Shown here: positions 61,548 through 64,000 of the stretch, piece by piece | How the letters are laid out: every line of letters starts with the position of its first letter | How positions within the stretch are numbered: the stretch's first letter is position 1 | Origin: Phaeosaccion multiseriatum | Taxonomy: Eukaryota > Ochrophyta, other classes | Assembly: GCA_965112735.1 (NCBI GenBank) | Contig: OZ218951.1 | Location: forward strand, 3,658,001-3,722,000 | Direction of reading: 5' to 3' | Length of the DNA: 64,000 bases | The notes under the pieces: generated by a model | Seen by the model: only the letters and a program-made list of their open reading frames with translations | Told to the model about the DNA's origin: nothing | The model's database searches: none | Program-made: the position numbers and the translations under genes

Positions 61548-61850
61548 TACTTTGATTACTTTGACGACGTTTGACGACGTTTGACGACGCTTGAGCCCCC
61601 TGTTTGACGCTGTTTGACGCTGTTTGACGCCCTTTGACGCCCTTTTACTTAATTCGCCTTGATCCGTGATTCTTTTTTACGTGATTTTTTTCAGACGAAA
61701 TTAAGGCGAATTAAGATGCGTCAAACAGGGCTTTAAAGTGGGTAAAAAAGGGGTTCAAAAGTCGTCAAACGTCGTCAAAGTAATCGTCATTTGGCGCCAA
61801 AAAAAATTCACGGGGCGTCAAAAGTGCCACTCAACCGCGAAATCACAGTA
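61520..61850 (+). repeat. 30-bp direct repeat flanking foldback element 2
   Basis: AAAGTGCCACTCAACCGCG, then AAATCACAGTA, occurs identically at 61520-61549 and 61821-61850, 301 bp apart. It contains the right terminus of foldback element 1. The second copy marks the right end of the composite structure. Confidence 0.85.
61554..61785. mobile_element. Foldback element 2 with 25-bp perfect TIR
   Basis: Bases 61554-61578 (GATTACTTTGACGACG, then TTTGACGAC) are the exact reverse complement of 61761-61785. The interior holds TTTGACGC units and a second hairpin (TAATTCGCCTT ... AAGGCGAATTA). It is directly adjacent to element 1 and built from the same heptamers. Confidence 0.75.
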
Positions 61851-61914
61851 GAAGAAAAAAAAAGTGGAAGAATTGTAGGAGCCACGACGACCATGGCATT
61901 GATTGGGAGGACGA

Positions 61915-62071
61915 GACTTTCGGCCCCAGGCGAGGTTTCTCTACCCACCACCCCCGATAATGACGATAACCAGAAGCCAGAGGCGGCTCGTGGCCGAAGG
62001 CCACCAGCAGAAGCCAGTCACCAGCGGGAAAGAGCGACAAGCCAGAAGCCAGAGGCGGCCTACGGCCGAAA
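61915..62071. repeat. Possible third member of the GC-core element family (element C)
   Basis: A 10-bp inverted pair (ACTTTCGGCC at the left, GGCCGAAAGT at the right) encloses two copies of CCAGAAGCCAGAGGCGGC, each followed by a GGCC-type palindrome (CGTGGCCGAAGGCCAC, CGGCCTACGGCCG). The layout recalls elements A and B but is weaker. Confidence 0.4.
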
Positions 62072-62149
62072 GTGAGCCACCTGGGATGTGGGACAGACCA
62101 CACACCCCAGACAACCAACAAGCAAGGGGTATGTTCAGCGTGTATTAGC

Positions 62150-64000
62150 CTCGCTTATCTATCTCTCAATTCCTATCTATCCTCCTCCCGCGACATGCCG
62201 TTCATATGAGGTGCGCATTCCCCAACTGGCGACAATCCGGATTCGAACATACCAAACACCTTTGAGACTCCACAACTTCCCCCCCCCAAGACCGAGGCCA
62301 ACCAGCCAAGGACTGAGAAAACTGTGGGGCGAAAAGGAGCAGCTCACACACAAACCTCTAATAGAACTAGAGCAAACCAATGGGGAAAGAAACAAAGTCC
62401 AAAACCCCATGCATCTAGCAGCGCAAAGCAGCAAAGCATCCACATTCCAAAGCGTAGCACCAACTTCTTCAGCAAACAAAAGAAAATAACGGTGTGACAC
62501 AACACCAAAAAGAAAAAAATGAGAACAACCACATACTAACCGACCCGTACCCGTTGTGCACACAGCGAGCTGAAGCATGAATACCGATCAATGCCAACCC
62601 CCCAAGTCGTAGCGCCAGCAGTGTTGCCTCCAAAAGAAAATCAAGCTCTCGAGTGCCAGAAGAGTTGATCAGACCCTTCGCAATAAGCAGCAGTAGCAGT
62701 AGCAGCAATCCCATAAATAAAGCAAACCAAATCCCAAATGCGTGCAGCGAATCCTCGTCTCAAATGTGTGTCACCAAAGGACGGCAATACCTCCAAACAA
62801 AGCCACAAGCAGGGCAGCATAATCCAATTTCCATAGCAAGCACCAAGTAACCAGCTCCAGCAGCATCCATGCGGCATAGACAGCGCGAAAAGACTGCGCA
62901 ATCCGCTGGTTGCAAGGCTAGCATAAGCAGCAAAGCGCGTCCAATCCAGCAAATTCAAATTCTTTTTGGAATCACAGATCCAAAAATGTCCATATAACCA
63001 ACCCCTGTAGAAAAGCCGAAAATGCCCTCACAGAAGCACTCATGTTTTCCACTCCAAGCTCCTCGAACATCAACTCGTAGAAGCTATCCTTCAGCATACG
63101 CCGTACCAAGACCACTCCGCTGCGATTCCAATCGTCCGCCGCGAACTTCCGCTGTACCAGCTGAACAATACAACGAATGCAAAACACCTCGGTGCTGCGG
63201 TCCCGAAAAGCGAACAAGTCCAATATCTCAAGCTCTGCTGCACCAATCCATCGACCACCGAGCACGATAGCAAGAGGATAATCCATCCCTACTGCCGCAA
63301 GTAAGTCGCGCAAGCACAGCAAACCACAAGCCCTTTTCTCTCCTATTGCCCACGTTCACACCGCTCACGAGCCCCAACGCCGAAAAATCCATCACCTGCT
63401 CCTCTGCATCACAGGCAGGCCCCAAACCCCACTCCATAGCTATTGTGAACGACCAAACGGCATGCCTCCGCCTTCCATGGCAGATAAGTAGCCACACTGC
63501 TCAAATGCCCCAATTCCCTTCAGCACCGGACGACGGGCATCTCCGCACACCCCGTAGATGGCCACCAAATGCTGCTGTACCTCCCGAAATGCAAACACCT
63601 TACACTCCCAATGCCGCCTTCCAATTCCCAATGCCCCCCTTGCATGCTGCACCCCTCCTGTCGCTCGTCGCTTCGCTGTTCTGGCCACAGGTTCAATATC
63701 CGCTTCACATGCAAACTCGAGGCGACAACCACCATCAAAGTGCTCCCCGGTTCCTTCCAACAGCCCGAATAGCTGCCTTCGTATCCATGCTGTCACCGCT
63801 GATGCTCGTACTAACTGCCTTGCTGTAGCTGCTTGTCCTGAGAGCCCAATTGCACCACTGCTGCCGTCCTTCTCTCGCGCAAAAACTCTCCAGGGGCGAG
63901 GAAGATGAACACAATGCCACCTTCCGGCTATCCTTTTGCGACTAATGCACTCACTCCCACTACCCCCGCTGGCCGTGCTCCCGTGCGGACCGTGTGCATC
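62150..64000 (-). other. Unresolved region with hydrophobic minus-strand frames (gene fragment or pseudogene?)
   Basis: The best candidates are minus-strand frames at 63440-63796, 62972-63322 (LRDLLAAVGMDYPLAIVLGG, FCIRCIVQLVQRKFAADDWN, VLVRRMLKDSFYELMFEELG) and 62641-62958 (WLLGACYGNWIMLPCLWLCL). They could be exons of a multi-pass membrane protein running off the right edge. No motif identifies a family, the frames are separated by stops without convincing splice sites, and the base composition is less GC-rich than in the genes to the left. A degraded gene is equally possible. Confidence 0.3.

Noticed and set aside
62225-62260. tRNA T-loop-like GTTCGAATCC on the minus strand
   Set aside because: The flanking bases do not form a T-stem and no D-arm or acceptor stem fits.

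Overview
This is a 64 kb piece of nuclear DNA from a compact-genome photosynthetic stramenopile. A eustigmatophyte such as Nannochloropsis/Microchloropsis fits best, but that is inferred, not proven. Genes carry GT-AG introns, mostly 70-330 bp. Several nucleus-encoded plastid proteins begin with a signal peptide followed by an 'ASAF'-type cleavage site (SVQ/AFVAPS in PetC, MAS/AFVQPS in an unknown protein, VQS/FRP in a lysyl-tRNA synthetase, SANC/FVLN in Psb29/THF1, AEA/FLNP in an Mfd-like factor). That bipartite leader is the hallmark of complex red-lineage plastids.

Layout. 1-880: repeat-rich, with a small inverted-repeat element. 884-2811 (+): ER DnaJ/TPR co-chaperone. 2844-3926 (-): mitochondrial SAM carrier, head-to-head with dihydroorotate dehydrogenase, 4020-5443 (+). 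5905-8004 (-): PRMT1. 8005-9157: a large inverted repeat. 9158-11990 (+): L-type lectin cargo receptor with a minisatellite-filled intron. 12018-15295 (-): plastid Mfd-like translocase. 15610-16305 (+): unknown plastid protein. 16686-18530 (-): OSCP1. 18890-19378 (+): orphan membrane protein. 19508-22758 (-): Q-rich NPF/DPF/PH protein. 22981-25001 (+): TMEM185-like protein. 25312-35662 (-): a 10 kb homomeric acetyl-CoA carboxylase gene. 36000-37249 (-): ESF2/ABT1. 37453-38970 (+): three-RRM protein. 39256-42580 (-): condensin CAP-H. 42724-45372 (+): GMC oxidoreductase. 45651-47057 (-): Rieske protein PetC. 47218-49888 (+): LysRS. 50142-51978 (+): Psb29/THF1. 52440-52860: palindromes, a TIR element and a microsatellite. 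52706-54133 (-): orphan Ala-rich ORF. 54374-56243 (+): PRPP synthetase. 56357-59414 (+): sulfotransferase. 59568-61143 (-): Mo25. 61190-62100: foldback elements. 62150-64000: poorly resolved.

Genes sit in alternating divergent and convergent pairs, with head-to-head spacings of roughly 90-360 bp that probably act as bidirectional promoters. There is no pathway cluster, but the content is metabolically coherent for an oil-forming alga: malonyl-CoA supply (ACC), pyrimidine and PRPP synthesis, methyl-donor transport and use (SAM carrier, PRMT1), plastid electron transport and PSII maintenance (PetC, THF1), and plastid expression (LysRS, Mfd).

The most unusual content is non-coding. Two elements (446-677 and 52577-52765) have unrelated perfect terminal inverted repeats but the same internal plan: a GC palindrome core followed by a doubled 7-mer. 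A possible third lies at 61915-62071. A nested foldback element made of GACGTTT and GGGCGTAAAA arrays abuts the Mo25 5' end. Gene-structure oddities include two consecutive microexons (25 and 28 nt) in the ACC gene, a WHEP-like tail on a plastid LysRS, and a reading-frame break at a homopolymer in the Mfd-like gene. Exon boundaries were placed by eye from splice sites and family similarity and should be treated as models.
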